A stretch of 64,000 nt of DNA from Phycisphaerales bacterium. GTDB taxonomy: Bacteria; Planctomycetota; Phycisphaerae; UBA1845. Positions 8,995-17,991 of this stretch are shown here, one piece after another. Under the pieces are notes generated by a model, which had not been told where the DNA came from, did no database searches, and was given only the letters and a program-made list of their open reading frames with translations. Location: NCBI GenBank assembly GCA_020639115.1, contig JACKHG010000004.1:62001-126000 (forward strand). Direction: 5' to 3'. The translations under genes were made by a program, and so were the position numbers. Position 1 is the first letter of the stretch, and each line of letters starts with the position of its first letter.

Positions 8995-11900
8995 ATGCGC
9001 GCAACAACCAACGCAGGACGGATCTGGACGCTCATATTCGCCGGTGCTCTGCTCGCCGCGGCTGAGGCGAGCGCCATCGAAGCCGGCATCAACATCGACG
9101 TGCACCAGGACATCGTCGGCCCCCACCCGAACGGGTTTCTTCTGACGGGCCGCGTCGAATCGGGCGCCCCGCTCGGCGAACCGGGCGGCGGCGGATGGTC
9201 CCAGCCCCCGGCCCTCGTCGATCACGTCAACGGCCCCTTCACAAATTTCGCTTATGCGATCGTGCCGGATCCCGCGGATCCCGGCGAGAACTGGTATCTC
9301 GTCACGCTTCAATGGGACCTGCCGCCGGAGACCCCGGGCCTGCCCTACTGCATGCCGGTGCACCTGGGCGTACTGTTCGATCTGACCTGTCACAACGTCG
9401 TGATCGACGTGACGGGTACCTGGCTGCTGAATGGCACGCCCATCGGCATCGGGATGAACCAAGGCTTCGTGCCAGTCCCGGGGTTCCTGGTGAACGATCG
9501 CCCGGAACAGTGGCTGCACCTGCAGAACGGCAACGGCAACGGTGTTCCTGAGCCGGGCGAAATCGAGTCACGGATCGTGCAAATGGACGTGCTGTCGGTG
9601 CCGAACCGCACGGAACTGGAGAACCTGCTGGGCCCCGAACCCTTCCAGGAACTCAACGAGGGCGGGCTGCAGGCCGCGCTGCCCTGGGTGCGGGTGTTCA
9701 AGGACGGTGCCCCGATCAGCGAGAGCAATCCATGGTACTTCAACGTGGACAGCTTCTTCGACGTCTTTCTCGATGTGCCCATGCCTCCGGTCTATCCGGA
9801 GTGGCCGGTGCCGATCGAGCCGGGCGGGTTTCTGCTGGCTCGCGAGAAGCTCGAATTCATGAACAACAACGGCCTGATCGAGCAGCGCTGGGTTTGGGAA
9901 TACCATGAAGCCCACCAGGCCGACCTGGGCGACGCACCTGACAGCACCAACACCTGGGGCATGCAGATGTTCACCTACCCCACGTCGGTCTTTGCGTACT
10001 TTCCCACGGTCTACCGCACTGGCTCGCCGCCGTACGGGCCGATCCACTGGCAGCCCCTGGCTGCCGCATACCTCGGGCCGATGGTCACGCTCGAGGATGA
10101 AGCCGACCTGCTTCCCGACCAGGATGGGGTGACCAACATCGACCCGATCTTCAACGCCGCGGATCAGGACGGCGCGGACGACGGCGTACCCAACATCCCG
10201 CTCGCACTGCCTCATTGCGTGCCGACGACGTTTGACTTCATCGTCACGACGGTGAACCCCGTCAACCCGATGTACGTCAACGCGTGGTTCGACTGGAACC
10301 GCGACGGCGACTGGGACGACATCATGGACTGCCCGCTGTACGGACCCGCCGACGAGTGGGCGGTGCAGAACATGATCGTCGCCGGGCTGACGCCGAACAC
10401 CGTCATGATATTCACGACGCCCCCGTTCATGCCCTGGCATCCGGGCGACCTGAGCGAGCCGATCTGGATGCGGATCACGCTGTCCGAACAACCCTGGCAG
10501 CCTGGCCCCCTGCCCATACGCAGCGGCGGTGATGGTCCGGATATCGGGTACGCGTTGGGTGAGACAGAAGATTACTACTTCTCCCCCACCGAACCCATGC
10601 TCGATGGCTGCTGCCTGACGGATGGAACGTGCGCAGACCTCGATCCGCAGCAGTGCCTCGCGCATGGAGGCACACCGCAGGGACAACTCTGCACAGGATT
10701 CGCCGAGGCGTGCTGCCTGCCCGACATGACCTGCCTGATGGTCGATCCGGTCTGCTGCGACGACATGGGCGGCACTTGGATTCCCACGGGTGAGTTGTGC
10801 ACCCAGCCCGAGGCCTGCTGCATGCCCGACGGCACCTGCGTCGTAGCCGATCCGGTGTGCTGCCGGGAGGCGCAGGGAACGCCGCAGGGCGCCGGAACTG
10901 CCTGCACCGCTCCGCTGGCCTGCTGTCTTCCCGATGGATCATGTGTCGACGTCGACCCGCGATGCTGCGACGACCTGGGTGGTATACCGGGGTACACCCC
11001 GAGTTGCCTGGGTGATCTCAACGCCAACGGCACCGACGACGCGTGCGAGCAACTGGTCGAACCGCAGTCGAAATGGAGCCAGCCACCCCACGGGCCGGAG
11101 GAGGGCTTCGACGCGCCGTCCGATCTCTGGATCCATGGCCCGGCGGTGAACAAGGTGGAGCAACTGCCCGACGCACAGTGGCCGGGCCTGCACGCGCATG
11201 ACTACGAGTTCCTCATCGGGATCGTCACGCAGACCACGCTCGCAGACGACTGGATCTGTGACGGCGGCGAGGTGACGGCGCTGGAATGGTGGGGCAACTA
11301 CGAGACGGACCTCGTGCAGGGCGAGTTGCGCGGTTCCGGCATCGCGTACTTCCACCTGAGCATCCACGGCTCCGTCGCCAGCTTGCCTTGGGCGCTGCCG
11401 TTCGATCCGGAATTGTGGGGTGTGGACGTGCCGTTCATGACGCTGACCGAAACCGACACGGGGATGATCAACAGCGAGAACGCACGCATCTACCACTACG
11501 CGTATGCGCTACCTGCGCCGTTCGTGCAGGAACTCGGCGTGCAGTACTGGTTCGACATCGAGGCGCACTCCAACGTGCCGTCGGATCCGGCACTGTGGCG
11601 CTGGCAGGAGTCACGGCGCGACATCGCCCCGCCCCTGGAGCAAGCCCCGGCAGTGGAGCGCACCTACGACATCGGCACGCCCCCCGGCCCGTGGCAGTGG
11701 ATCGAGTGGCCGCCGATTCCGCCGAGCGACGAGCCGCGTTATAGCGACATGGCGTTCCGCGTCGTGTCGGCCCAGCCACCACTGTCCGAGGTCAACAAGG
11801 TGGTCGCGGACGACTTCATCTCCGATGGCCGGCCGATCGAAGCCGTGCGCTGGTGGGGAAGCTACCTTGATCCACGCTATCTGCCGGATAGCGGTGGTGA

Positions 11901-12684
11901 CCCGCTGCACACCGTGGATGGCTGGCTGATCAGCTTCCACCATGCCGATCCTGTTCAGGAACCGCAGTGTCCGCCCGACGCGCTCGCCGGGGACCTGCCG
12001 CCGACCGTGCTGGGCGTCTACTTCGCGGACCGGGACACCGTTGGGATTATCCCCACGGGCTACAGCGACTGCCTGGGCCATCCGGTGTACGAATACCGCG
12101 TGGACCTTTCAAAGTGCTGCCTGGTCTGTTACGAGGCGGATCCGCGCGACGGCGGCATCCCCGCGACCACGCTCGCGTTCAACGAGGTGCACGGCTTCGG
12201 CTACTGGCTCGACATCCAGGCCGTAACCGGCGCCCGCTGGTTCCCGCTGGCGATCGAGGAGTGCATGCTCGAGTACACCGGGCACCTACCATCTGACGAG
12301 AACCCGGACGGGCACTTCTGGGGTTGGCACACGAGTCCGATCGCAAAGCTTCTGGATGCCTGCACCGGTGAAATCGTTCCGCCGTTCACGCCGCCCTACC
12401 CGCTGTGCTGGAACTACGGGGCGTGGGTGAAGCAGCCGTGGCTGTGCCCGCCGCCGGAGCAGCCGGTCAACATGGCGTTCGATCTGCTGACCACGGCGAT
12501 CCGGGGCGACTGCACGCACGACGGCATCGTCGGTCTGGCCGACCACCTGGTGCTCGGGGCGTGCATGACCGGGCCGAACCAGGGCCCCATGGCTCCTGGC
12601 TGTGAGTGCATCGATCTCGACGTGGACAGCGACGTCGATCTGCGCGACTTCGCCCTGTTCACGCAGATTTTCACCGGTCCGTGA
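8995..12684 (+). CDS. Giant secreted protein with GEVED-like, CCLPDGTC-repeat and dockerin-like domains
   Basis: A 1229-residue exported protein. The ATG is preceded by AAGAGGAGG and begins a signal peptide cleaved near AAAEASA. Visible architecture: a novel N-terminal region (about 30-310); a GEVED-type domain (about 311-531) opening DLGDAPDS and closing GETEDYYF; four tandem Cys-rich modules (about 536-682), each starting CCLxDGTC or CCMPDGTC and followed by DP.CC; then two homologous beta-sandwich-like domains (about 692-932 and 933-1139) sharing VNKVxADDxxxDG, a WWGSY/WWGNY strand and GxxYWxDIxA. The terminal dockerin-like pair is DCTHDGIVGLADH and DLDVDSDVDLRDF. There is no catalytic signature, so a structural or binding role at the cell surface is inferred. 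A strong terminator follows 40 bp after the stop. Confidence 0.9.
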   Translation: MRATTNAGRIWTLIFAGALLAAAEASAIEAGINIDVHQDIVGPHPNGFLLTGRVESGAPLGEPGGGGWSQPPALVDHVNGPFTNFAYAIVPDPADPGENWYLVTLQWDLPPETPGLPYCMPVHLGVLFDLTCHNVVIDVTGTWLLNGTPIGIGMNQGFVPVPGFLVNDRPEQWLHLQNGNGNGVPEPGEIESRIVQMDVLSVPNRTELENLLGPEPFQELNEGGLQAALPWVRVFKDGAPISESNPWYFNVDSFFDVFLDVPMPPVYPEWPVPIEPGGFLLAREKLEFMNNNGLIEQRWVWEYHEAHQADLGDAPDSTNTWGMQMFTYPTSVFAYFPTVYRTGSPPYGPIHWQPLAAAYLGPMVTLEDEADLLPDQDGVTNIDPIFNAADQDGADDGVPNIPLALPHCVPTTFDFIVTTVNPVNPMYVNAWFDWNRDGDWDDIMDCPLYGPADEWAVQNMIVAGLTPNTVMIFTTPPFMPWHPGDLSEPIWMRITLSEQPWQPGPLPIRSGGDGPDIGYALGETEDYYFSPTEPMLDGCCLTDGTCADLDPQQCLAHGGTPQGQLCTGFAEACCLPDMTCLMVDPVCCDDMGGTWIPTGELCTQPEACCMPDGTCVVADPVCCREAQGTPQGAGTACTAPLACCLPDGSCVDVDPRCCDDLGGIPGYTPSCLGDLNANGTDDACEQLVEPQSKWSQPPHGPEEGFDAPSDLWIHGPAVNKVEQLPDAQWPGLHAHDYEFLIGIVTQTTLADDWICDGGEVTALEWWGNYETDLVQGELRGSGIAYFHLSIHGSVASLPWALPFDPELWGVDVPFMTLTETDTGMINSENARIYHYAYALPAPFVQELGVQYWFDIEAHSNVPSDPALWRWQESRRDIAPPLEQAPAVERTYDIGTPPGPWQWIEWPPIPPSDEPRYSDMAFRVVSAQPPLSEVNKVVADDFISDGRPIEAVRWWGSYLDPRYLPDSGGDPLHTVDGWLISFHHADPVQEPQCPPDALAGDLPPTVLGVYFADRDTVGIIPTGYSDCLGHPVYEYRVDLSKCCLVCYEADPRDGGIPATTLAFNEVHGFGYWLDIQAVTGARWFPLAIEECMLEYTGHLPSDENPDGHFWGWHTSPIAKLLDACTGEIVPPFTPPYPLCWNYGAWVKQPWLCPPPEQPVNMAFDLLTTAIRGDCTHDGIVGLADHLVLGACMTGPNQGPMAPGCECIDLDVDSDVDLRDFALFTQIFTGP

Positions 12685-12723
12685 GCCGGCACTGCCGTCA
12701 TGGGACGACGGTGCACCAAGCCG

Positions 12724-12758
12724 ACCGCCCGGGGCTCGGCGCTCCAGGCGGTTTTTTT
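12724..12758 (+). terminator. Rho-independent terminator
   Basis: ACCGCC at 12724-12729 pairs with GGCGGT at 12747-12752. The stem is extended inward by GGGG/CTCC with one G-U pair. It is immediately followed by a run of seven T ending at 12758. It lies 40 bp downstream of the stop codon of the 1229-residue protein gene and is correctly oriented for it. Confidence 0.85.
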
Positions 12759-13264
12759 GCAGAATCCGCGTCAGATCGCCGGCTCAGGCGGACTAGTAGA
12801 GGGTGGAAATGTTGATCACCGGCCGGATGGTGGAGACGCCGGGTGTGGGCCCGGGGGAGAGAGACGAACGAGCAGGGAGGGGGAGCGAGAGACGTCGACG
12901 CCGAGCGACGACGTCACGGAGGGCGGAACGACGAATATCCGTCGCCCGGCAGACCGCGGCAGCCAGCGTTGCTGGTGCCTGGCACCGGCCCCGGAGGTTC
13001 CGGGAGTTGGCGCGGGTCGGACTTGGGCGGCCGCACGCACCCGAGCACTGGGGAGAGCCGGGTGCGTGCGCAAAAGCTTCCTCTTTTCCCTGTTACCGCA
13101 GTCAGCCGGTGCCCCTCACTCGAACTCCTCCAGGGGCGCCGGCTGACGGTCTTTCCGGACCGCGTTTCCCCCAATCGGGGGGCGGCATGACCTACCAAAC
13201 GGCGATGAAAGCCCCCTGAGCGGGGGACGGCTGATTTCGCTCGGCAGCGGCGCATCATCCGGGT
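12759..13264. other. Non-coding region with a cluster of strong hairpins (candidate structured RNA)
   Basis: No convincing protein gene lies between the terminator and the next promoter. From about 12963 to 13226 there are at least six inverted repeats: CCAGC/GCTGG (12963-12975); CCCGGA-GGT-TCCGGG (12990-13004); a perfect 12-bp stem CGCACGCACCCG (13032-13043) with CGGGTGCGTGCG (13059-13070); a 16-bp stem with one G-U pair, GTCAGCCGGTGCCCCT (13101-13116) with its partner at 13132-13147; CCCCC/GGGGG (13168-13181); and CCCCC/GGGGG (13212-13226). Both long stems have 15-nt loops. I matched it to no riboswitch or RNA family by eye. Strand is undetermined. Confidence 0.5.
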
Positions 13265-13270
13265 TATAAT
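13241..13270 (+). promoter_or_regulatory. Putative promoter with consensus -10 box
   Basis: A perfect TATAAT at 13265-13270 lies 63 bp before the ATG of the STN/secretin-like protein, which would give a 5' leader of roughly 57 nt. The region 17-18 bp upstream (TCGGCA around 13241) is a poor -35 match, so the assignment rests on the -10 box and the position. Confidence 0.4.
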
Positions 13271-13333
13271 GAACGGAGGGAAAGGTGGTCGGGAACGTCG
13301 TGGTGGAAGTCTATCTCTGCCAGGAGACCGACC

Positions 13334-14176
13334 GTGAAGAGTTCGCCTGTTTTTCGCCCCGCACTGGTCCTCGCCAGCCTCTGCATCCCAGCCGCATTGG
13401 CGCTGGCCCAGCAGCAACCCGGTACACCGCCACCCGCCGAAGCCACCGATCCACCGGCCCGCTCGACCTACGGCCCGGACCGTGACGCTGACTCCGCCCC
13501 GCCACCGCGAAATCAGCCACGCGTCGCACCGCCGCAGGCATCGCCGGAACCACGCCGCACCCGACAGCCGGACGCTCGCCAGACTGACAGGATCGCGCCG
13601 GTGCTGCGCGTGCTGGCGCAGCACTTCGACGAGGTCGAGTTCACCGATGCGCCGCTCACCGACGTCCTGGACTGGCTGCGCGACCGCGGGCCGATCAATG
13701 TCATTGTGATGTGGCGGACACTGGAGGACGTTGCGGTCGATCGCGAAACGCCGGTGTCGCTGGAACTCAGCGACGTCACGGTGAAAGACGTACTCTCGGA
13801 GTTGTGCGCGCAACTTTCGCCCGAGGGCGACATGGGATTTCAGGCGCACGGCAACACGATCCGCTTCGCTGCGCAGAGCTATTTCGACCGCATCCTGTAC
13901 ACGCGGACCTATGAGCTGAGCGATCTGTCGTTTTACGTCCCTGATTTCGCATTTGAGGAAAAGGTCGCGTACGGCCCCGACAGTCCATTCGACCGGCATA
14001 TCCCGACCGAGGAACGGCTCGCCATGTTCGCGGACGTCATCCGCGGGGCGGTGGCGCCCGAGCTCTGGGAGGAGAACGGTGGGCCGTGCACGATCCGGAT
14101 CTGGCAGACCAGCCTCATCATCCGCGCCCCGATCTCCGTGCACGAACGGATCGGCGGGCCGTTCCGCCTGCCGTGA
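13334..14176 (+). CDS. Secreted protein with STN/secretin N-terminal-like domain
   Basis: A 280-residue exported protein. Residues 1-26 form a signal peptide (ending ALALAQQQ), followed by a Pro/Arg-rich linker to about residue 85. The globular part begins FTDAPLTDVLDWLRD and continues through VSLELSDVTVKDVLSELC. That is the pattern of the short N-terminal domain shared by secretins and TonB-dependent receptors, in which LxDVLxxL repeats build a small alpha/beta fold. The domain is followed by an all-beta region with no secretin pore motif, so this is not a full secretin. Planctomycetes encode many such stand-alone proteins of unknown role. The gene converges on the GH9 gene with only 33 bp between stop codons. 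A TATAAT promoter lies just upstream. Confidence 0.75.
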   Translation: MKSSPVFRPALVLASLCIPAALALAQQQPGTPPPAEATDPPARSTYGPDRDADSAPPPRNQPRVAPPQASPEPRRTRQPDARQTDRIAPVLRVLAQHFDEVEFTDAPLTDVLDWLRDRGPINVIVMWRTLEDVAVDRETPVSLELSDVTVKDVLSELCAQLSPEGDMGFQAHGNTIRFAAQSYFDRILYTRTYELSDLSFYVPDFAFEEKVAYGPDSPFDRHIPTEERLAMFADVIRGAVAPELWEENGGPCTIRIWQTSLIIRAPISVHERIGGPFRLP

Positions 14177-14209
14177 GGGCTCCCCAAGGCCAAGCCCCAA
14201 TGAAGGGGA

Positions 14210-15877
14210 CTACGGCGCCGGGTGCTCCCACACGTGCAGCAGCAGCAGCAGCGAAACCGTCCCGTCGATGATCGGCTCGTTGGTGGAAAAGTCCTCGAAA
14301 TCGTCGTGGTAGACCGCGACGTCGGACTGGAAACGCGCGAACGCGTCGTCGCCGAACGGCGCGAACTTGAGACCCGCGTTGATCTTGCGCGTCACCGGGC
14401 CGTCCACCAGCCCCCCCACCGGCAGCACCTTGTCCAACAGGTGCATGAGGTGGTGCGGATGGCGCGAGGCCACGCCGTTCGCGGGCACGCCGATCACGAA
14501 CGAGACGCCCCACGGGTTGCGCCCGAAGATCCAGTCGCGCGCCTCAGCCGCCAGCGGCCGGAACGTGCGGTCGCCGGTCATCTGCTCGTACAGCACGGCC
14601 TGCGTCGCGAACGCGATGACGTCGTTGGTCGAGCACCACACCAGCGGCGTGCCCAGACGATAGGGATTCTGCTCCGCACGCTGCCGCACGCGCTCCAGCC
14701 CGGTGCGATAGAAGCCAGCCAGCTCGCGCTGGGCCGCCTCGTCCACGAACGGATAGAGCCGCCAATGCGCGAGATTTACGTAGGGAAAACATTGGTAGTG
14801 ACCGTGCGCGTCCCGGCCCATCCAGTCGCTCGCCCCGGCCTGCCGCGCCTCGTCCATCGCTGCGGCGAGGTAGTCGCGATCGTGCGTCGCGACGTAAAGT
14901 TCGGTCGCCGCCCACTCCATGTCGTCGTGCCAGGAGTCCTCGCCGTAGTAGTACGGCGCCTTCACCGGCACGGACATGGCCGCACCGGGCTTGCTGCGCC
15001 CCAGCGCGTAGAGCGATTTTGCCGTCGTGACATCGCCGTTGAGGGCCAGGGCTGCCGCCGCCCGTCCGGCGAGGCTCGCGACGCCGGTGGACGCGTTCTG
15101 GTATTTCGGACCCTGGGGTTTCCCCAGTGCCGGGTACGCGGGCCGCGGACCGCCGGGCCCCCAGCCATAGTCGGTCTGGTCGGTGTGCCAGAGCGTGTGC
15201 GGCAGGCCGTGGTCGCGATCGTCGGCCACCTGCACGTAGACCGTTTCGGCATCGGGATGGATCTTGCGAACCATATCGGCCCCGTACGTCGCCTCCGCGT
15301 CCGCACCGGCGAGCTTCAGCGCCGCGACGCAGTACGTCGTCGTGATCATGTGCTTGATGCGATCGGCTGCGTCGTGCCAGCCGCCGACGAGGTCCACGTG
15401 CTTGCCGGTCTCGACGTCGATCGCGTCCTGCTGGTGGCACTTCTTGCCAGTGACGGGATTGTCGCCGCAGCGTTGCAGACGCATGAAGTCGAGCAGCTTG
15501 CCGGGCACGCGCGCATAAGCATCCGCGGCGATTGGAAACTCCGGCGACGCGACGTCGCCAAAGTGAACGCGGTAGCGGCCCGGCTTGCGCATCTTCGTGA
15601 AGTCCAGGCGATAGTTGTGGGCGAAGGGCCCCCAGGCGCCGCAATCGGCGCCGATGTCCGCCGTGAATTCGCCGACCGTGAAGGCGCCCTGCAGGGGTTC
15701 GGCGCTGGAGAGCACCGCGATTTTCGGATCGTCGGGCAGGTAGCCGATCTCGTTGACGCGAACCCAGGCGGTGGCCTGGTTCGCGGCATCCTCAGCCGCT
15801 GCCGGCCCAGCCAGACTCAGAACGATACCGATCGCGGCGGCCCCCGCGAACAACCTGTGCGTGAACGAAGCGTGCAT
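14210..15877 (-). CDS. Secreted glycoside hydrolase family 9 (endoglucanase/cellulase-like)
   Basis: A 555-residue exported enzyme. I chose the ATG at 15877 because GAGGAG lies 6 bp upstream and a normal signal peptide (ending AGPAAAEDA) follows; longer starts have no better SD. An N-terminal immunoglobulin-like CelD_N domain (VNEIGYLPDDPKIAVL) precedes the (alpha/alpha)6 GH9 catalytic domain. GH9 hallmarks seen are GGWHDAADRIKHMI (the nucleophile/base Asp pair, usually GGWYDAGD), the NPWGVSFVIG...RHPHH substrate-binding block, and a terminal NEPIIDGTVSL containing the catalytic acid Glu (usually NE..IDYNA). Family members hydrolyse beta-1,4-glucans. Some planctomycete GH9 enzymes act on xyloglucan or other plant and algal glucans. 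No dockerin or CBM is attached. Exact substrate is not determinable. Confidence 0.9.
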   Translation of the reverse strand: MHASFTHRLFAGAAAIGIVLSLAGPAAAEDAANQATAWVRVNEIGYLPDDPKIAVLSSAEPLQGAFTVGEFTADIGADCGAWGPFAHNYRLDFTKMRKPGRYRVHFGDVASPEFPIAADAYARVPGKLLDFMRLQRCGDNPVTGKKCHQQDAIDVETGKHVDLVGGWHDAADRIKHMITTTYCVAALKLAGADAEATYGADMVRKIHPDAETVYVQVADDRDHGLPHTLWHTDQTDYGWGPGGPRPAYPALGKPQGPKYQNASTGVASLAGRAAAALALNGDVTTAKSLYALGRSKPGAAMSVPVKAPYYYGEDSWHDDMEWAATELYVATHDRDYLAAAMDEARQAGASDWMGRDAHGHYQCFPYVNLAHWRLYPFVDEAAQRELAGFYRTGLERVRQRAEQNPYRLGTPLVWCSTNDVIAFATQAVLYEQMTGDRTFRPLAAEARDWIFGRNPWGVSFVIGVPANGVASRHPHHLMHLLDKVLPVGGLVDGPVTRKINAGLKFAPFGDDAFARFQSDVAVYHDDFEDFSTNEPIIDGTVSLLLLLHVWEHPAP

Positions 15878-15986
15878 GAACATCTCCTCGGGCCGACCGC
15901 CAACCGGCAAACCGTACCGTGCTTGCCGACAGACAATACTAGATCAATGCGGCGAGATTGCACGGGCGGGCAGCGCGATGGCCGGC

Positions 15987-16250
15987 TCAACCGGCGGCAG
16001 GCCGCCGCCAGCGCACGAATAGCGTGAGCAGCGCGAGAACGCAGACGCCCTTCCAGACCAGCAGCCACCAGGGCCGCCACCACGCGCCCGTCGTAGTCTC
16101 GACGATGTCCGAGACGCCGAAGGCGATGAAGACGACGGCGGCGGACGCTGCTGACGCGCGGCCCTGCCTGCGGCGCAGCGCCACGATCAGGAACGCTGCG
16201 CCCACAGCGATCCAGAACGCCGCCTCAATCAGATTGGCTGTACGGAACAT
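15987..16250 (-). CDS. Small membrane protein, unknown function
   Basis: An 87-residue protein with three predicted membrane segments: LIEAAFWIAVGAAFLIVAL near the start, ASAAVVFIAFGVSDIVET in the middle, and WWLLVWKGVCVLALLTLFV at the end. Positively charged RRRQGR and VRWRRP flank them. No family was recognised. It is co-oriented with, and 51 bp downstream of, the FIST gene. Composition and membrane pattern support it as a real small gene. Function is unknown. Confidence 0.6.
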   Translation of the reverse strand: MFRTANLIEAAFWIAVGAAFLIVALRRRQGRASAASAAVVFIAFGVSDIVETTTGAWWRPWWLLVWKGVCVLALLTLFVRWRRPAAG

Positions 16251-16301
16251 GCGGGTTGCTCGCGACCGGCGCAGTACACAGAGACATCGCCGCCGAAACG
16301 C

Positions 16302-17465
16302 CTACGGCTCGCGAAAGAGCAGCAGACTGCTGGTATAGCCATGGATGAACGTCTTGCCGGAGACCGGACCGATCTCGCCGGCGGCGAAGAAACCGGCGGT
16401 GTGACACCCGGCGATGATCTTGTTCACCAGGGCGATATCGTGGTTGGATTCGTGGAAAAAGTTGCGGCCGCGGCCGTTGCAGGTGAAGAGCAGGGCCCCA
16501 CCGGCGGGCTTGCCGTCGTTCTGCGATTCGGCCTCGAGCAGGCGCGCCATCTCCTCGTCGGCGGTCTGGGAATCGCGCACGTGGAACTGCACGGTCTGAC
16601 CGGGACGCATGAAGTCGGCGACGGCGAGGGCCTGGTCCTCGCGCACACCCATCATGTTGCGGACGAGGAACCCCCCCACCGCGAGTTCGCGGCGCTGCTC
16701 GTCGATCAGGCGGCCGACATGCAGCCCCTGGCGCATGAGCTGCTGGTCGCTCTCGCTCGCCTCCTTGTAGACGTCGCGGAGAACCGAGTAGGCCGGCCGC
16801 CCTCCTAGTTCCTGGATGAAGTTGTCCTCCACCTTGGTGATGACGTACGGCTTGCCCACCGGCCGGCAGCCCTGCGACACGACGGTGCTGATCCGGATAT
16901 TGCCCGCGAGCGACACCCCCACGATGCCCTGCCGCAGCGTCTGATCGCCCAGGAAGAGACGGTTCTGGCCGCGCTGGCTCGCACCGCTCGCGATGCCCCC
17001 GGCGATCGTCGCCCCCGGGTAGCAGGCCTCCATGCGCTCGATGCAGGTGGGCACATCGATTGAGAACGGATCCGGCAGCATGATGATGCCGGGTCGGTCG
17101 TCGGGCGCTGCGCCGAGCCGCTCGCGCCACGCGTTCAGATCCTCGCCCATGGCCATCACGTCCTCCTGGTCGATGACGAAGGGCAGGACGCGGACATCGG
17201 GGAGCTTCGCGACCCACAGGGAAACGGCTGGCTGATGCTCGATTTCCGCCGTGGGGCCGATGATGCTCTCGCCGGTGCAGCCGATCAGGTTGCGGCAGTT
17301 GATCCGCTCGTAGATGCCGCGAACGAGGTCGTCGAATTCGGGCCCGTAGTGATGCGAGGCGAAGACGATGGCCAGATCGGCCTCGAACGCCTTGAGGTCG
17401 ACGCAGAGGTCGTGCACGGCTGCCTCAGTCTCCCGGCGCAGCGACAATCTGGAGAGGAACTTCAT
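16302..17465 (-). CDS. FIST-domain sensory protein
   Basis: A 387-residue soluble protein with FIST N and C domains, a ligand-sensing pair proposed to bind small molecules such as amino acids and often linked to signalling or chemotaxis proteins. The FIST N pattern is visible as LAIVFASHHYG...LIGCTGESIIG and ATIAGGIASGASQRG. The FIST C domain ends with GALLFTCNGRGRNFF...CHTAGFFAAGEIGPVSGKTFIHGYTSS, the usual 'GC.TAGFFA.GEigP' signature. I prefer the ATG at 17465 (MKFLSRL) over 17507 because the extra 14 residues are not FIST-like. It is divergent from a CheY-like gene, supporting a signalling role, and has a good promoter upstream (17545-17572). Confidence 0.85.
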   Translation of the reverse strand: MKFLSRLSLRRETEAAVHDLCVDLKAFEADLAIVFASHHYGPEFDDLVRGIYERINCRNLIGCTGESIIGPTAEIEHQPAVSLWVAKLPDVRVLPFVIDQEDVMAMGEDLNAWRERLGAAPDDRPGIIMLPDPFSIDVPTCIERMEACYPGATIAGGIASGASQRGQNRLFLGDQTLRQGIVGVSLAGNIRISTVVSQGCRPVGKPYVITKVEDNFIQELGGRPAYSVLRDVYKEASESDQQLMRQGLHVGRLIDEQRRELAVGGFLVRNMMGVREDQALAVADFMRPGQTVQFHVRDSQTADEEMARLLEAESQNDGKPAGGALLFTCNGRGRNFFHESNHDIALVNKIIAGCHTAGFFAAGEIGPVSGKTFIHGYTSSLLLFREP

Positions 17466-17544
17466 GGCCGTCCCGCGAAGAGGGTCGTGACGTTGCGTAC
17501 AAGTCATCGCAGCGTCCCCGATGACGCCGCGGCGGTCGCACTCT

Positions 17545-17572
17545 ATTATACGGCCAGGGCCGCCGTTGTCTG
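17545..17572 (-). promoter_or_regulatory. Sigma70-type promoter for the FIST gene
   Basis: On the minus strand, CAGACA (17572-17567) is followed after 16 bp by a perfect TATAAT (17550-17545). Predicted transcription starts near 17538, giving a leader of about 70 nt to the ATG at 17465. It lies in the divergent gap between the FIST and CheY-like genes. Confidence 0.55.
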
Positions 17573-17607
17573 CCTTCAGCCGGTTTCCGCGTAGCGTGGG
17601 GAATTAC

Positions 17608-17958
17608 ATGTCGGAAAATGTCGCGGTCATCACGGATCTGATCTTCCGCAGCCGGATCGAGCTGGCGGCCCGCGCGGCGGGTGCGGCCGTCGCGACGGTC
17701 ACCAGTGCGCGGGGCCTGGCGCCGCGGCTGGCGGAGGGCAACGTCCGGCTCGTCATCGTTGATCTGGACCTGCCGGAGGACGACGTCACCGCGGCCATCG
17801 ATGCTGCACGTGCTGCCGGCGTCGAGCGCATTGTGGCCTACTACCCCCACGTGCAGAAGGATCTGGCAGAGCGGGCCAAAACTGCGGGGGCCACTCTTGT
17901 ACTGCCACGGTCGGCGTTCGTGGCGCAACTGCCGGAGTTGCTCGCCGGTGATCCCTGA
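17608..17958 (+). CDS. CheY-like receiver-type protein (degenerate)
   Basis: A 116-residue protein with alternating beta-alpha pattern like a stand-alone receiver domain: NVAVITDLIF (strand 1), LVIVDLDLPEDD (strand 3 with an Asp at the phosphoacceptor position), ERIVAYYPHV (strand 4) and GATLVLPRSAF (strand 5, where Lys is usual but Pro-Arg is found). The acidic pair after strand 1 is reduced to one Asp, so phosphorylation is uncertain. The ATG at 17608 has GTGGGGA about 5 bp upstream; a longer start would lack this. It is divergent from the FIST sensor and 33 bp ahead of the glycerate kinase gene, possibly in one transcript with it. Confidence 0.6.
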   Translation: MSENVAVITDLIFRSRIELAARAAGAAVATVTSARGLAPRLAEGNVRLVIVDLDLPEDDVTAAIDAARAAGVERIVAYYPHVQKDLAERAKTAGATLVLPRSAFVAQLPELLAGDP

Positions 17959-17991
17959 CGCGTCGCACCGCACCAGCGCGGGTGACTCTCC

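Noticed and set aside
12803..13219. Small plus-strand gene of about 138 codons
   Set aside because: Arg-rich, without recognisable domain, and it overlaps the hairpin cluster; better read as non-coding.
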